NCBI RefSeq assembly: GCF_026210795.1
Contig: NC_089448.1
Span: 3,756,001 to 3,820,000, forward strand
Reading direction: 5' to 3'
DNA: 64,000 bases
From: Rhizophagus irregularis
Lineage: Eukaryota > Glomeromycota > Glomeromycetes > Glomerales > Glomeraceae
Made by a program: the position numbers and the translations under genes. The first letter of the stretch is position 1; the number at the start of each line of letters is the position of its first letter. The notes below the pieces were generated by a model that had not been told where the DNA came from, made no database searches, and saw only the letters and a program-made list of their open reading frames with translations. This document shows positions 1-10,885 of this stretch, piece after piece.

Positions 1-1915
1 ACGCGTTTTGCAAATGAATTATTGTGCTCGAGACATAAATGATGGCTCTGCGTATTCTCATTTACTATATTATTGCAAGGTAAATTGCTGATATTTAATA
101 CGAATTTTCCAAGCGTCAGACCATTTTGCCGAAGATGTCTAAATTAAAAATAGCTTTATTAGAAAGTTGGTTAAAAAAAAGATCATCCCAACTGGCTTTC
201 TTACATTCGTGATAAAAGTTGTAGCAAAACGAATTCTGCCACTAAATCATCCCCACCAAATGCTGAAGCAATATAATGAATTAAGGCGCTTCTAATATGC
301 ATAGCGTCGTTTGGTGACACTTTCGTAACAAAATTTGATATATGAGTACTTATAACAATTAATATAAAAAAAAAACATCATAAAGAATTGGAAATAAAAT
401 ACCAAGTAAGTTTGTAGTAGAAGATATTAGTGGATTTCCTGTTGGATGAAGCTTTCTATAAAATATTACATGAACACTTGGAATACAGTATGATGCGGTA
501 TTTTCACAAGACACATTAAATTCTTTGCATTGCAATTCATTTGTATTTTTTGCTTCTTTCCTATAAAGAATTGGGATATTAATAATATAAGTATCGTGTA
601 ACGTTATGTGATTGAGAAATTGAAAAAAATGTTGATAATAGAACAAGCATTGTTTGTTTGTACCTTGGATGATTAAGTACTCCAATAAATTCAACAACAT
701 CCGTAACTTTCAACGAATCATCTTTTTCATAAATCTATTATAGTTATAAATAAAGATCAAAATAAACGATAACATTAAAAATATATATATATATTCGCCT
801 TACTTTAACAATAGCTGCCATATGACTTTCTTTCGGAAATGGATATTTTGACGCGACTTCCTTCAAATCAATATTGACTTTTTCATTATTCAAATTAATA
901 TTCGCAGTTGATATTACTATGTCTTAAAAAAAAATTTTTTATTATGTTGAAGTAATCAAAATTTTAAAAGTACTTTGATATAAACCTTCAATATCTGTTT
1001 CAGAGCTTGATTGAAACCGATTTTGTTGCCTATAAACGTATTTCGAAAGTCAAAGAAATATATTTACATTATAAAATAATTATAAATTATTAAGGATATT
1101 TGCTTGGCCCATGATGTTTCTCCGGGTACGGAGGTACAATAAAATAATTGTCTCTCGCTAAATTTGTTATTTATACATTCTAGCATATCGTTCAAATTCT
1201 CATCCTATAACAAATTTCAAATATTATTTAGGGTAATACGTAATTTTTTATTATCTATTAAAGTTAAAAATCAATAAAATGATCAAGAATTTTTTATATT
1301 ACCTTAAAGATAATCTCATCTGAATATTTATGAAATTTCCTTTGCTATTAAAAATTATGAAATATTAATTAATAACTTAGAATTTCCTGAATAAAGAATT
1401 AAATTATATAAGTATCAACCTTTACACCATCACGATTAATTATTTCATAAGAACTAACGAACACCTCATGCCCAAATCCAGTATTCTGAATCATAGAGCG
1501 AAACCGTATAAGAGTATTCTGCGGAATATCATATACATTTGAAACATCATTCAACGAAGGTATCTTTTTTTGAAATAAAGATTTGTTTAAATAATTAATT
1601 ATTTAGAGGCAACATAGTGACGAAAAAATAATAATATATATATTTTTTGAACCTGGTTGACACTTTCTTCAGACGCGAAAATAGTTTTAAAGTATGCAGG
1701 AATATCAACCGGCTCGTCAGCCTGATCAACAGCCATCTGGTTTCCGGAATTTGATTCAAGTTCTTATTATATCATATAACCTATTTAGATACGCGCTTTA
1801 CAAGTTAAACTACATATGGTTTCTTTATATAAATAAAATTTTTATTACCAAACAGATATTTAGCGATGTCGAGAGGCTTCTCAATGCATTCAAATCTTGA
1901 AAACGTGGAAGCCAT
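1..1915 (-). CDS. MCM-binding protein (MCMBP), 5' eleven exons, cut by window start
   Basis: MCMBP binds the MCM3-7 helicase subunits and helps unload or stabilise MCM complexes around DNA replication in the nucleus. Eleven exons can be traced: 1849-1915, 1653-1762, 1420-1563, 1303-1344, 1104-1204, 986-1029, 804-922, 664-734, 403-560, 205-319 and 1-138. All phases join without a stop, giving about 369 residues; the C-terminal part lies outside the window. Family landmarks seen: IPSLND followed by LIRFRSMIQ, ERQLFYC..VPGETSWAK, YPFPKESHMAAIVK, LKVTDVVEFIGVL, PSVHVIFYRKLHPTGNPL and LTLGKFVLNIS. The start ATG (1913-1915) opens MASTFSRFEC. The fifth intron needs a GC-AG pair (donor GC at 1102-1103). 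Recognition of the family is from memory of its conserved blocks; the exon structure is direct reading. Confidence 0.85.
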
Positions 1916-1930
1916 TTCTAATCATTAAAA

Positions 1931-2005
1931 GCGCGAACCAAAGATATACTCCTCTTATTAAAAACTAAATGATTTTATATAGACGCGAGCTAATTTCACG
2001 TGAAA
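1931..2005. promoter_or_regulatory. Possible cell-cycle promoter motifs upstream of MCMBP
   Basis: Within 100 bp upstream of the MCMBP start are GCGCGAA (1931-1937, E2F/MBF-like), ACGCG (1983-1987, MCB core) and the perfect 12 bp palindrome TTTCACGTGAAA (1994-2005, E-box centre). In fungi MCB-type boxes drive G1/S genes, which suits a replication gene. Function is inferred only from motif match and position. Confidence 0.3.
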
Positions 2006-2956
2006 CGGATGTGGTTGTTAAACAAACCTGAAATCATGTATGATTTCCATTACCGGAACTCTTTTATCCTAAATAAGCGGCAAATGAGTTTATTATAACT
2101 TATCTAAGTATATTCATATTTTTTTTTTTTTATTTATAGTATGGCTGGGCCGGGTTTTATTAAGTATATTCATATTAAAAATATCAGAGATATTTACATA
2201 ATAGTAATTTATTTATATCTTTTGGTGGTTAGAACTTAAAACATTTAACTTTTGCCCTTTGGAAACTTTTAGTATTTATAAAAATTTTAAACCTGGTTAA
2301 TAGATATTCTATGATAAAGAAATTGGTTAATTATTATAGAATGATAACAAGGAATTTATTGAAAGCCCTATTAGATTTTGGATTATTTATAGAAGCAGAT
2401 AAAGTCTATATAACTTATTTGTTTTGAAGCTTATATTTCTTTATATGCTTGGTCTTTGGATTCTATAATATATATATAAAAGTTGTTTTTTATTTGGCAT
2501 GCTTTTTCAGTCACATGACTTTAAAGGTTATACCAGAATACAATTTTATTAATTTTTATATATTAATCTGTTGGAATTAGCATTCCTAATAATGTAATGG
2601 CCTAAGGTATCTACACTTCCTATTAATTTGACCAATCAATAGGATGCATGTTCAATCTACATAGCTAATGGATTATTAGAATATTACTGCATGTGCAGCC
2701 ATTAACTGCATTAAAGATTCTATACTTATAAGAAGAACTGAAAAGATGCCTATTGATGGTGAGATGATAGATAAGATCATTGGTAAACTGGTATGATAAG
2801 TTCTAGAAATGGTCACTGACTCAAGTTGAACTATTACTCTAATCAGAGTGTTTAGAATGTGATAAAAGACTATTACCAAATAGTTCATAAGGTCTTATAG
2901 CATTTTAATACTCAAATTACTCAAATTGGTCTTTAGAGGTTATAATGGTATAGGTG
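2006..2956. other. AT-rich intergenic stretch
   Basis: No open frame with convincing content and no terminal repeats were found. A 70-codon minus-strand frame near 2676-2888 shows no family motif. Confidence 0.5.
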
Positions 2957-3136
2957 CCCAGTAAAAAGTTCTTGTATCAAATATAGGCCAATTATGAAAT
3001 AAGCCCATTTGGTATAAAATTTGGTCATATTTATTTAATTTTATCCCATTTATGGTCCAATTTTTCATACCAAATGGGTTCATGTATAAATTCAATACAA
3101 ACCTAATATGAATTCAATACAGGACTTTTTACTGGG
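2957..3136. mobile_element. 180 bp MITE with terminal inverted repeats
   Basis: The left end CCCAGTAAAAAGTTCTTGTA is matched inverted by the right end TACAGGACTTTTTACTGGG, about 19 bp with one or two mismatches. The interior holds further inverted pieces around CCCATTTGGTA. There is no coding capacity. No clear target duplication was seen, so superfamily is not assigned. Confidence 0.6.
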
Positions 3137-3624
3137 ATGGAAATACTAACTATCATAAGGTGGTCTACCAATTTTACAGAGCTATGAATATATTGTGATT
3201 AACTCTAATTTTGTGATAATGTGAAGATTATGATAGCATTTGGCAGACTAATACATTATTCTCAGAAATAGGAGAAGTTAAAGGGTAGATTTGAGATTCC
3301 TGAAACATTTTCAGAGGACTTTAGTTAGAGATCAGTCTTTCAATTTTTTTTTAAATTTAAATAAATAAAAATAAAAAATCAAATTTTATATAATTATAAA
3401 TTTTTGATTTTTTTAGCCTTTTTCTTATAATAAAAAAGTGTCTTCTTAATTATTAAATTAATTAGAGATAATGTTCTTATAAATATTAAGGGATACTACC
3501 TGTCTACTTTAAATAGAAAGCTAAGTAGAATATTAAAGCAAAAAGTAAATAGTTGATAGAAAACTAAATCAAATAATATTACTAAGTATTGAAATAAAAT
3601 TTACAATACAGTCGCAATCTATGA
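3137..3624. other. AT-rich flank left of the gypsy element
   Basis: Non-coding. A run of A/T with weak inverted structure lies near 3340-3420. The five to six bases next to the LTR (CTATGA) do not match those on the far side of the element. Confidence 0.4.
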
Positions 3625-4193
3625 TGTTATCCTGTCAATGATTAAAGCCGACTGAAAAACTTTAACGCTTTAACAGGTTAACTGGAGTTTAACTTAATAG
3701 GAGAGTCTTAAGTTGATCACAAATAATCACGTGAAATAATGTTGAATGTTCAGTTAAAGAAAATAGGTTTTTATTAAAATAATATAAGATTTTGAATACG
3801 ACAAAAATATAGATAATCTCTTGGTTACAAAATTAACTATTTTGAATTATACTACTGGGAATAATACTCTTTTCGTATAACTCAAAAACTACAATACAAT
3901 TCTTAACTAACTAACTGACCTCTCCTTCTACTTAGCAAAATCCTATCACTATTTATAATAAAGTAAAAATCAAGAATATTTGATAAAATAAATAAATCAA
4001 ATATAATAAATAAATAAAATAAATAAAATAAAATAAATAAATCGAATATATCAAATTTATCAGATTTATCAGATTTATCAAATAAATCAAGAAAATCAAG
4101 AAAATCAAGAAAATTGAAAAAATCAAGGGATCTATGAAATGATCTACAAAATTGATCTACATAAAATTACTGCGCCACATTTCTATTTTAACA
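3625..4193 (-). repeat. 3' LTR of gypsy element A
   Basis: 569 bp, TG...CA ended, closely similar to 16316-16934. The 50 bp length difference lies in an AAATAAAATA-type low-complexity tract (about 3950-4080). Several differences between the LTRs are C/T transitions, for example GCCGAC against GCTGAC and ACGCT against ATGCT. Confidence 0.9.
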
Positions 4194-4205
4194 CTTTCCC
4201 CCCTT
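4194..4205 (-). other. Polypurine tract of gypsy element A
   Basis: On the minus strand AAGGGGGGAAAG directly precedes the 3' LTR start TGTTAAAA, the place where plus-strand DNA synthesis is primed in LTR elements. Confidence 0.85.
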
Positions 4206-4228
4206 AAAGAACAAACTCCTGTGAGTCT

Positions 4229-4615
4229 TTAAATTTCCAATACCAATTGCTTAATTTCATTTTGTCTTAAAGATCTTATTAAATTAACAGTAGTATTAAC
4301 AGTACAATAAATTTGAATAGAATTTGTCTCAAAAATATAATAAACACGAACGGAAATCCAGTAATAATATTCTGAGACTATTTGCCTAACTTGCTTCTTT
4401 GTTAGTTCCTTTTGTTCAATAAGCTGTCCTAAGAAATATGCGAAAACTAAAACTGGAATTCTTTGTTTTAGTCATTGAGCTCTTAACAAACATCGGTATG
4501 TCACATGAATTTTTGTTTTATCATCCATTTCATCTGAATAAGGTTCATCTTGTAATTCGTGAAAACTATTTCCTTCAGTTAATAAGTCTTGTAACACAAT
4601 TTCGTAAGGCGTCAT
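4229..4615 (-). CDS. Gypsy accessory protein, sense strand, about 128 residues
   Basis: The frame from ATG 4613-4615 to TAA 4229-4231 reads through with one in-frame TGA after residues LLRAQ. The predicted protein starts MTPYEIVLQDLL, is helical and lysine/glutamine-rich near ELTKKQVRQIVSEYYYW, and ends just before the PPT. It has the same strand as gag-pol. A frame of similar size, position and helical character lies in the same place in the second gypsy element (22549-22962), with weak similarity such as YFLGQLIEQ against FYLEQLLDQ. No known domain recognised. Function unknown; an env-like or transposition-accessory role is only a guess. Confidence 0.6.
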
Positions 4616-5053
4616 GATGAGAAAAAGTGAATTATAACAAAATAAAATGCGTCTTTAAATAAGAATTTTATTGTCGCACTTAATTAATTAATATTATTAA
4701 TGATTGACTACTAATTTCAGTAGATCGTGACATTATTGTTTCACTAATTTAGTTTGATTGATCTTACCCTTAAATTAGTTAATCGTGTATTACTATTTTG
4801 AAACATTTCTTCTTGTTCTAAAAATAACTTTTTCTTCTCCTTAATTATTTCCACGTATAATTATTATCAGCTGTTACTGAATTTTTCGCGTTATTTTTGT
4901 TATTTCAACTAGAATGTATTTTTTTGCATCGTGTCTTTTTTTTATTTAAGAACCTAATTTTTCCTTTCCCCTTTTTTTCGCTTCTTCGCAAAATCTTTTG
5001 CTTATATTACTTTTGTCAAAACTTATATAATTCCCTGAACACCTTATATTAAA
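4616..5053. promoter_or_regulatory. Divergent spacer between the two gypsy accessory genes
   Basis: 438 bp separating the minus-strand accessory frame (start 4615) from the plus-strand one (start 5054). It contains a pyrimidine-rich stretch (about 4930-4990) and CTTATATAATT near 5022 as a TATA-like element for the plus gene. Promoter function is inferred from the arrangement. Confidence 0.35.
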
Positions 5054-5739
5054 ATGCCGTGCCGTCATTCAAAAACTTCCTCCAAAAAATTACAAGCTCA
5101 ATTTAAGGCTCTAAAGGCTGCTCATAAATCACAAGTTCATCAATTTAAGGGTGAGTATTGCACGCAAGGTTCTTAAAATGTTTCTTAAACGGGGATAGCC
5201 TACAGACGGGGTTTTGATCTTATATCCAGTTCTTGAATGGTTGATTTCTCTTTTTGGCTTGCAGACGGGATACTTGTACCTCTAGGATATTTAGTCTTGA
5301 ATGGATTCCCACTGTAGAACTTTTTTGGGCTATCGATTTATTCACTTAGTCTTTGACTAACTTGGTGTTTCTACTTTCCTATTTAATAACACAAAATCAA
5401 GTTCAATCCTTACAAAAAGAAGTTACAACTCTGACGGAGTTTGAAATTTTACAATCTGAGCAAATTCGCCAACAAGAAGAAGAAACGCAATTCCATAATG
5501 AACTGTGGGCTATCGTCCAAAAAGAATGTTGGGAAGCCCAGAAGAAGGTTATACAGCAAGATAAAGAAATCGTCGAACTAAAGAAAAAATTAGGTCAACT
5601 AAAAAAAGACTATGAAATAGCTACTCTTACTTGGCACGCTCCTGTTAGTCATTTTTTTCAAATACCAGAGCGTTTAATGGAATATAAGTCTGATGAAGAT
5701 TTGACTGATTCCTCCTTTTCTACTACTTCCTATGACTAG
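5054..5739 (+). CDS. Gypsy antisense accessory gene, spliced, coiled-coil, about 144 residues
   Basis: Exon 1 is 5054-5150 (MPCRHSKTSSKK...), exon 2 is 5402-5739; the intron starts GTGAGT and ends ATCAAG and the phases join. Most of exon 2 is a charged coiled coil (QEEETQFHNELWAIVQKE, then WEAQKKVIQQDKEIVELKKK) with an acidic serine-rich tail. It runs opposite to gag-pol and converges on the integrase end near 5846. A homologue with the same intron position and conserved intron sequence is found antisense at the same place in the second gypsy element (21402-22036). Function unknown; no nuclease, protease or membrane segment seen. The intact frame contrasts with the broken pol genes around it. 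Confidence 0.7.
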
Positions 5740-6863
5740 ATATTTGTTGCCGATGGTCTTGAATATGTTGATGATAATAATAATAATGAACAATTATAAT
5801 TTTCTATTTTAATAAAATTATTTTTAAACTTTGTATAATTTTTTAAATTATAATTATTGGTTCTAATCTTCGCTCATGATATTTCTTAAGTCTATTCCCA
5901 TGAATTACATGTTTAACTAATTTTCCGTCTAAATTTCTAAGTTTATAAACATTATCATTAAGTACTTCATGAATAAAATAAGGTCCTATCCACTTATTTT
6001 CTAATTTTGCTGAGAAATTATTTTTAAGCCACGTTTGTTATACTAAGACTTGATCTCCTATTTTTAATTTTTCTGAAATTCCTTGTTGATCATACACTTT
6101 TTTTGCTTTGCTTGTTCTCTTTCAATTCTTAACGAAACATCATTTCGGTCTTCTTCTAATTCAACTATTAATTGATAAATTCGTCCCTGCATTGGGTCCT
6201 TTTCATTTTGAGATATTTGTGATGGGATTTTTAAATCAATTGGTAAAGTTGCTTCTTGTCCATAAGTTAAATAGAATGGTGTTTTTTCCGTAGTGTTATG
6301 TTTTTTTGTTCAATATGCCAAAAGTACTGCATTGATTAATTGATCCTATTCCTTATTATTATCTTGAACTAATTTTGCAATACATTCACCAATTGTTCGA
6401 TTAAATCTTTCAACTATTCCATTCGTTTGAAGCCTATAAGCTAAGATAAGATGATGTTTAGTTTGATAATTTTTACATAATTCATCAATTAGTTCATTCA
6501 TAAATGATGTTCCTCTATCCGATAGTATTTCTTGTGGAACTCCATGTCTACAAATAATTTCTTCATAAATAAATTAGCTACTGTTTCTGCTTTAATATTG
6601 GATATCGCTCTTGCTTCTGGCCATTTTGTAAAATAATCCATAGCAATAATAAGATATCTATTTCCACTACTGGCAATTGGTAATGGTCCTTTAATGTCAA
6701 TTCCTATTCTGTGAAATGGTCCCTTAACTGGTATTGGTATCAGTTCTTCTCGCCAATTGGTAGGTCCTCTTCTTTGACAAATATCGCAAGTTCTTATATA
6801 TTCTTTTACATCTTCTCCTAATTGTGGCCAATAATATCAATCTTTGATTTTTCCAATTATAGC

Positions 6864-7714
6864 TAGAGCTCCGAATGGGTCAGGTCAGGTTAGGTTAATT
6901 GATAAACCTGACCTGAAATTTTTTTTCAGGTCAGGTCAGGTCAGGTTATATCAGGTTGTCTGTTTGACCTGACCTGACCTGAAACCTGAAAAATTTCAGG
7001 ACTATTTTTATTAAGTATTGAAAAAAAACGGTACAAAACTTTTTTTTTTTAATATAACATTATGAAAAAAATGTTTTCGCAACGTTATTATTGAAATATC
7101 AAAAAAAAAATGTTACGAAACATTTTTTTAATATAATATTATGAAAAAACGTTTTCGCAACGTTTTTTCTCGAAATATTGCGATTCAACATTTTTATATT
7201 AAAATCATAAAAAAGTGAATCCCAATACTGCAATTCACTTTTTTTATATAGAATTAATATAAAAAAAGTGAGTTGCGGTATTGCGATTCACTTTTTTATA
7301 TTGATTTTGTATAAAAAAAGTGAGTTGCGGTATTGCGATTCACTTTTTTATATTGATTTCATATAATAAAAGTGAGTTGCGGTATTGCGATTCACTTTTT
7401 TATATAGATTCTATATAAAAAAAGTGAGTTGCGGTATTGCGATTCACTTTTTTATATTGATTTCATATAATAAAAGTGAGTTGCGGTATTGCGATTCACT
7501 TTTTTATATAGATTCTATATAAAAAAGTGAATCGCAATACTGCAACTCACTTTTATTATATAGTAGAATCAATAGTTTCAGGTCAACAGGTCAATCAGGT
7601 CAGGTCAATCTTTATACCTAACCTGAATTTTTTTTAAAAATCTCATACCTGACCTGAATTTCAGGTCAGGTCAGGTCAGGTTACCTGAATTTGGCTGACC
7701 TGTTCAGAGCTCTA
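6864..7714. mobile_element. 851 bp hAT-type non-autonomous element (AGAGCTC family) carrying a satellite
   Basis: The ends TAGAGCTCCGAA and TTCAGAGCTCTA are inverted repeats, and the 8 bp ATTATAGC (6856-6863 and 7715-7722) is duplicated on both sides, the hAT signature. Subterminal sequence is rich in GACCTGACCTGA/TCAGGTCAGGTC repeats. The centre is a 52 bp tandem array. No transposase. It lies in the gypsy integrase, so it inserted after that element. Confidence 0.85.
7206..7565. repeat. 52 bp tandem repeat array inside the hAT element
   Basis: The unit containing GTGAGTTGCGGTATTGCG recurs at 7268, 7320, 7372, 7424 and 7476, an exact 52 bp step. Each unit is nearly self-complementary (GTGAGTTGCG... 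against ...CGATTCAC). The outermost units at both ends are in inverted orientation, so the array is itself bounded by inverted copies. Confidence 0.85.
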
Positions 7715-8163
7715 ATTATAGCGTCTATCCCTAAACGAGCACCGTTCATATCTGTATGAAAGTACAGTCTCCTCTCGATATAACGAACCCTGCGTTCTGG
7801 CCGATCAGGCCTTCGTTATAAGCAACTTCGTTAACACTATAACGAATTATTCAGTGTAACATAGCGAATTCTTCGTTGTAATGTATAACTATATGTTACA
7901 CTGATAGTTTTACAAATTTTGAAAATGCCGATATGCCGTAATTTTAACCTGTCAAATAATTACAGTTTCGGTCATATGATTTATACCGATTTACCACTGA
8001 TCGTTGTAGATAATCTTTTTTTTTTAAAAAAAATGTAAAAAAAAAAAATCGGTAAAACCGAATACAAATTCGGTTTAAAAAACTGAAAAAAAAATAGGTT
8101 TATTAATAAGATTTTTATTTAAATTATTTTAATCGATTTTTCAGTTTTTTCTTAAAAAAAATG

Positions 8164-8934
8164 GGATTTGTTTATTTATTGTAGGAAATGGACTTCTAGA
8201 TTTTAGGGAAAAATGAAAAATGGTAAAGTTCTAAAGAGGAGTTTGGGTAAAGAAACGTTCTAACGTTTCTTTTTTCTTTATTTTTGTAGGGAACGACTTG
8301 GGAACGGTCTTGAAGGACCTCGGGTAAGTTGAATGGAGGAAGTTTGGGGAATTAACTTAAAAGAAACGTTCTAACGTTTCTTTCTTAATTTATTTTTGCA
8401 GGAAACACCAGGAAAACCTCGGGTAAGTCGAATGGAGGGAGTTTTGGGAATTAATTTAAAAGAAACATTTTAACGTTTCTTTTTTTTCTTTATTTTTGTA
8501 GGAAAAGACTTGGGAACGGTTTTGGAGGACCTCGGGTAAGTTGAATGGAGGGAATTTTTGTGATTTGACTTAAAGAAACGTTCTAACGTTTCTTTTTTTT
8601 TCTTTATTTTAGTAGGAAACGACTTGGGAACGTCTTGGAGATCTCAGGTAAGTTGAAAGGAGGGAGTTTTTATAAAATAAATTTAAAAGAAACATTCTAA
8701 CGTTTCTTTTTTCTTTATTTTTGTAGGAAATGACTTGGGAACGGTTTTGGAGACCTCGGGTAAGTTGAATGGAGGGAGTTTTTGTAGATTGACTTAAAGA
8801 AATGTTCTAACGTTTCTTTTTTCTTTATTTTTATAGGGAATAGCCTTAGAAAAGCTATGGTTGATGCAGTGTTATTAATAAAGAATCAGTCAATGATGTT
8901 TTCATTAGCAAATGATTTATTAAAGCGGAAATAA
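8164..8934 (+). CDS. Mini-exon gene inside the pogo element (11-residue repeats)
   Basis: Five near-identical exon-like blocks (first 8290-8323, 34 nt; others 21-34 nt) each start after TTTTTGTAG or a variant and end in CTCGG before GTAAGT. Most encode variants of the 11-residue unit NDLGTVLETSG. A last exon beginning GGGAATAGCC reads NSLRKAMVDAVLLIKNQ and ends at TAA 8932-8934. Every intron has AAACGTTCTAACGTTT, an inverted repeat whose centre holds a CTAAC branch-site motif, about 20 nt before the acceptor. The 5' exon and start codon could not be fixed, and some block lengths break the frame, so whether one protein is made is uncertain. It runs opposite to the transposase. Confidence 0.5.
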
Positions 8935-9192
8935 ATATTTATTTCAAATGATTTTGCTGTAGCCGTTAATGAATACTTGAGTGGTATCAAAACTAGAACC
9001 GCATAATGCCATTTTGCTTGATCGGAAAATACTCTATATTTTTTGAAGAATTATTTTTTAAAATTTTATTAGCTTGTTGAATAATTACGTCTAAATATAA
9101 AATTAATTACGTCAATACAATTTAATACGTCATAATGCAAATTAATTACGTCAGTATAGAATCGATATAATTATAAATTTTTATTAATAGAA

Positions 9193-10885
9193 TTATTCGA
9201 TTACATTAACAAAATTATCAAGATTGATTTGCTTTGTAGAACAAAAGCGTTCTCTCAAAGCTTCTTTTTTTAATTTTTTTATAAACTTAATATCCTCATT
9301 ATTTGAACCATAATTTTTTTCCTGACGTTGTAAATATAAGATCACTTTATCGTAACATTCAATAACTTCGTTATGAGTTATTGTTGGTAAAGGTTCCTCC
9401 TCAATTTCTTCTTTTTCTTGATTGTTAGGTTGAACTGCTTTTAAAATTTCATCATCAGAAATCATTTCCATTGTTACCTCAGAATCGTCATAAAGAACAA
9501 ATTCTTCAGCTGTGAAAGAATTTTTGAAATCAAGTTTATTTATTAAGACTTGAACTTCTTCCAACTCCCTTAGGCGTTCAAGTTCAAGTTGTATATCAAC
9601 ATTGTTCTCGTAAGCTTCACGGTTGACACTTTCATCATCACTTGGCTCACCATATTCAGGTATAATACCTGCTTTTAGCCAACAATTTTTGATTGTATCA
9701 TTCGTAACATTATCCCACGCACGTGCAATATATTTGATACATTTTTTAATGTCAATTTCACCAAGTTCAGTGCCATGTTCATTGAAATTATCAAAAGCTT
9801 TAACCCGATTACGCAAATACAACTTTCTATATTGTGCCTAAAATAATTAAATTTGAAACAATTACAGTGAACAAATACATTAAATTTGAAACAATTACAG
9901 TGAACAAATAAAGTTTACTTCTTACTTTAAAACTATTGATGATTCCTTGATCGCAGGGTTGAAGGTGAGATGTGGTATTTGGAGGAAGGTATTCAATAAC
10001 AATATTTGTGAGAGTTGTATTTTCAGATAAAGCATGTGTTGGAGCATTGTCAACAAGTAGAAGTATGTGCCTATTTTGTGCTCTCATATAAGAATCTAAT
10101 TTTTTAAGATAATCATTCCAGATAGATACTTGCATCCAACTTTTTTTATTCCAATAATAATTGACCGGAAGGGAATTTTTGTTAATATTTTTAAGCACTC
10201 TGGGATTTTCATATTTATGTATAAATAGGAGGCGCAATTTTTCAGTTCCGGTTGAATTGCAGGTAAATAAAATAGTTACACGATCCTTAGATTGCTTAGT
10301 TCCGGTTACAGAACTATTAGATATTGTACGATTCGGTTTCATTTTCCAGAAGAGACCCGTCTCATCACAATTAAAAATATCTTTTGGATCATAATCTCTT
10401 AATGTTTGACGAAGTTTTTCTCTCATTGAATCAAGATCTTGAATTGGTGCACTACCCCCTTCTCCATGAATATTATACTGCTTAAGATTATGTCTCTTTT
10501 TAAAATTATCAAGCCACCCATTTGATGCTTTGAATTTTTCTTCATTACACAATAAGGCAAAATCTAATGCCTTTGTTGTTAGAATACTTTCAGTAAGAAT
10601 AAGTCCAGCTTGAAGTGCTTTATCTATCCAGACAGTAAGTGCTTCTTCAATAATAGGAAACTGAATTTTTTTTTCGCGTTTTAAATTGGCTTGATATGAA
10701 TCATTATCTATTGCAAGCCATCAGTCTTTCTCTTTCAAAATATCACTCACCATTCCTTCACTAACATCATATTCTTTTGCTAAATCCTTTTGTTTTAAAA
10801 AAGGAGTGGATATTTTTTTTAAGCAAATCTCCTTCTTTTGAGCTGACGTGAGTGATTTACATTTTCTAGGAGTTTCTTTTGGCAT
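9193..10885 (-). pseudogene. Tigger/CENP-B-like DDE transposase, two exons, one internal TGA
   Basis: Exon 1 is 9926-10885, exon 2 is 9193-9837; the intron (GTAAGA...TTTTAG) contains a small tandem duplication of TTTGAAACAATTACAGTGAA. The 534-codon frame begins MPKETPRKCKSLTSAQKK with a CENP-B N-terminal helix-turn-helix (EICLKK...LAKEYDVSEGMVSDIL), then a second HTH, then the DDE1 domain: FNCDETGLFWKM (first Asp), HILLLVDNAPTH (second Asp), YLPPNTTSHLQPCDQGII. The acidic C-terminus is EEIEEEP-rich. One TGA at 10721-10723 (KEKD*WLAID) breaks it. Otherwise intact, so the copy is fairly young. Confidence 0.85.

Larger units (their letters stand above)
5846..7764 (-). pseudogene. Gypsy A integrase: core and C-terminal part, interrupted
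   Basis: Reading the minus strand from 7764 and skipping the hAT insertion (6864-7714) gives the H2C2 zinc region (HTDMNGARLGIDAI, then YYWPQLGEDVKEYI, CDICQRRGP), the core with IAMDYFTKWPEARAI (first catalytic Asp), and the C-terminal piece KWIGPYFIHEVLNDNVYKLR ending HGNRLKKYHER near 5846. The middle (about 6100-6600) is degraded by frameshifts and stops, so the second and third acidic residues are not in one clean frame. Integrase would insert the cDNA; this copy cannot. Confidence 0.8.

Noticed and set aside
2676-2888. 70-codon minus-strand frame
   Set aside because: No motif, no neighbours in frame, and composition typical of AT-rich non-coding DNA.
6108-6293. 61-codon plus-strand frame within the gypsy integrase
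   Set aside because: Lies opposite the decayed integrase core and reads as hydrophobic complement of it.
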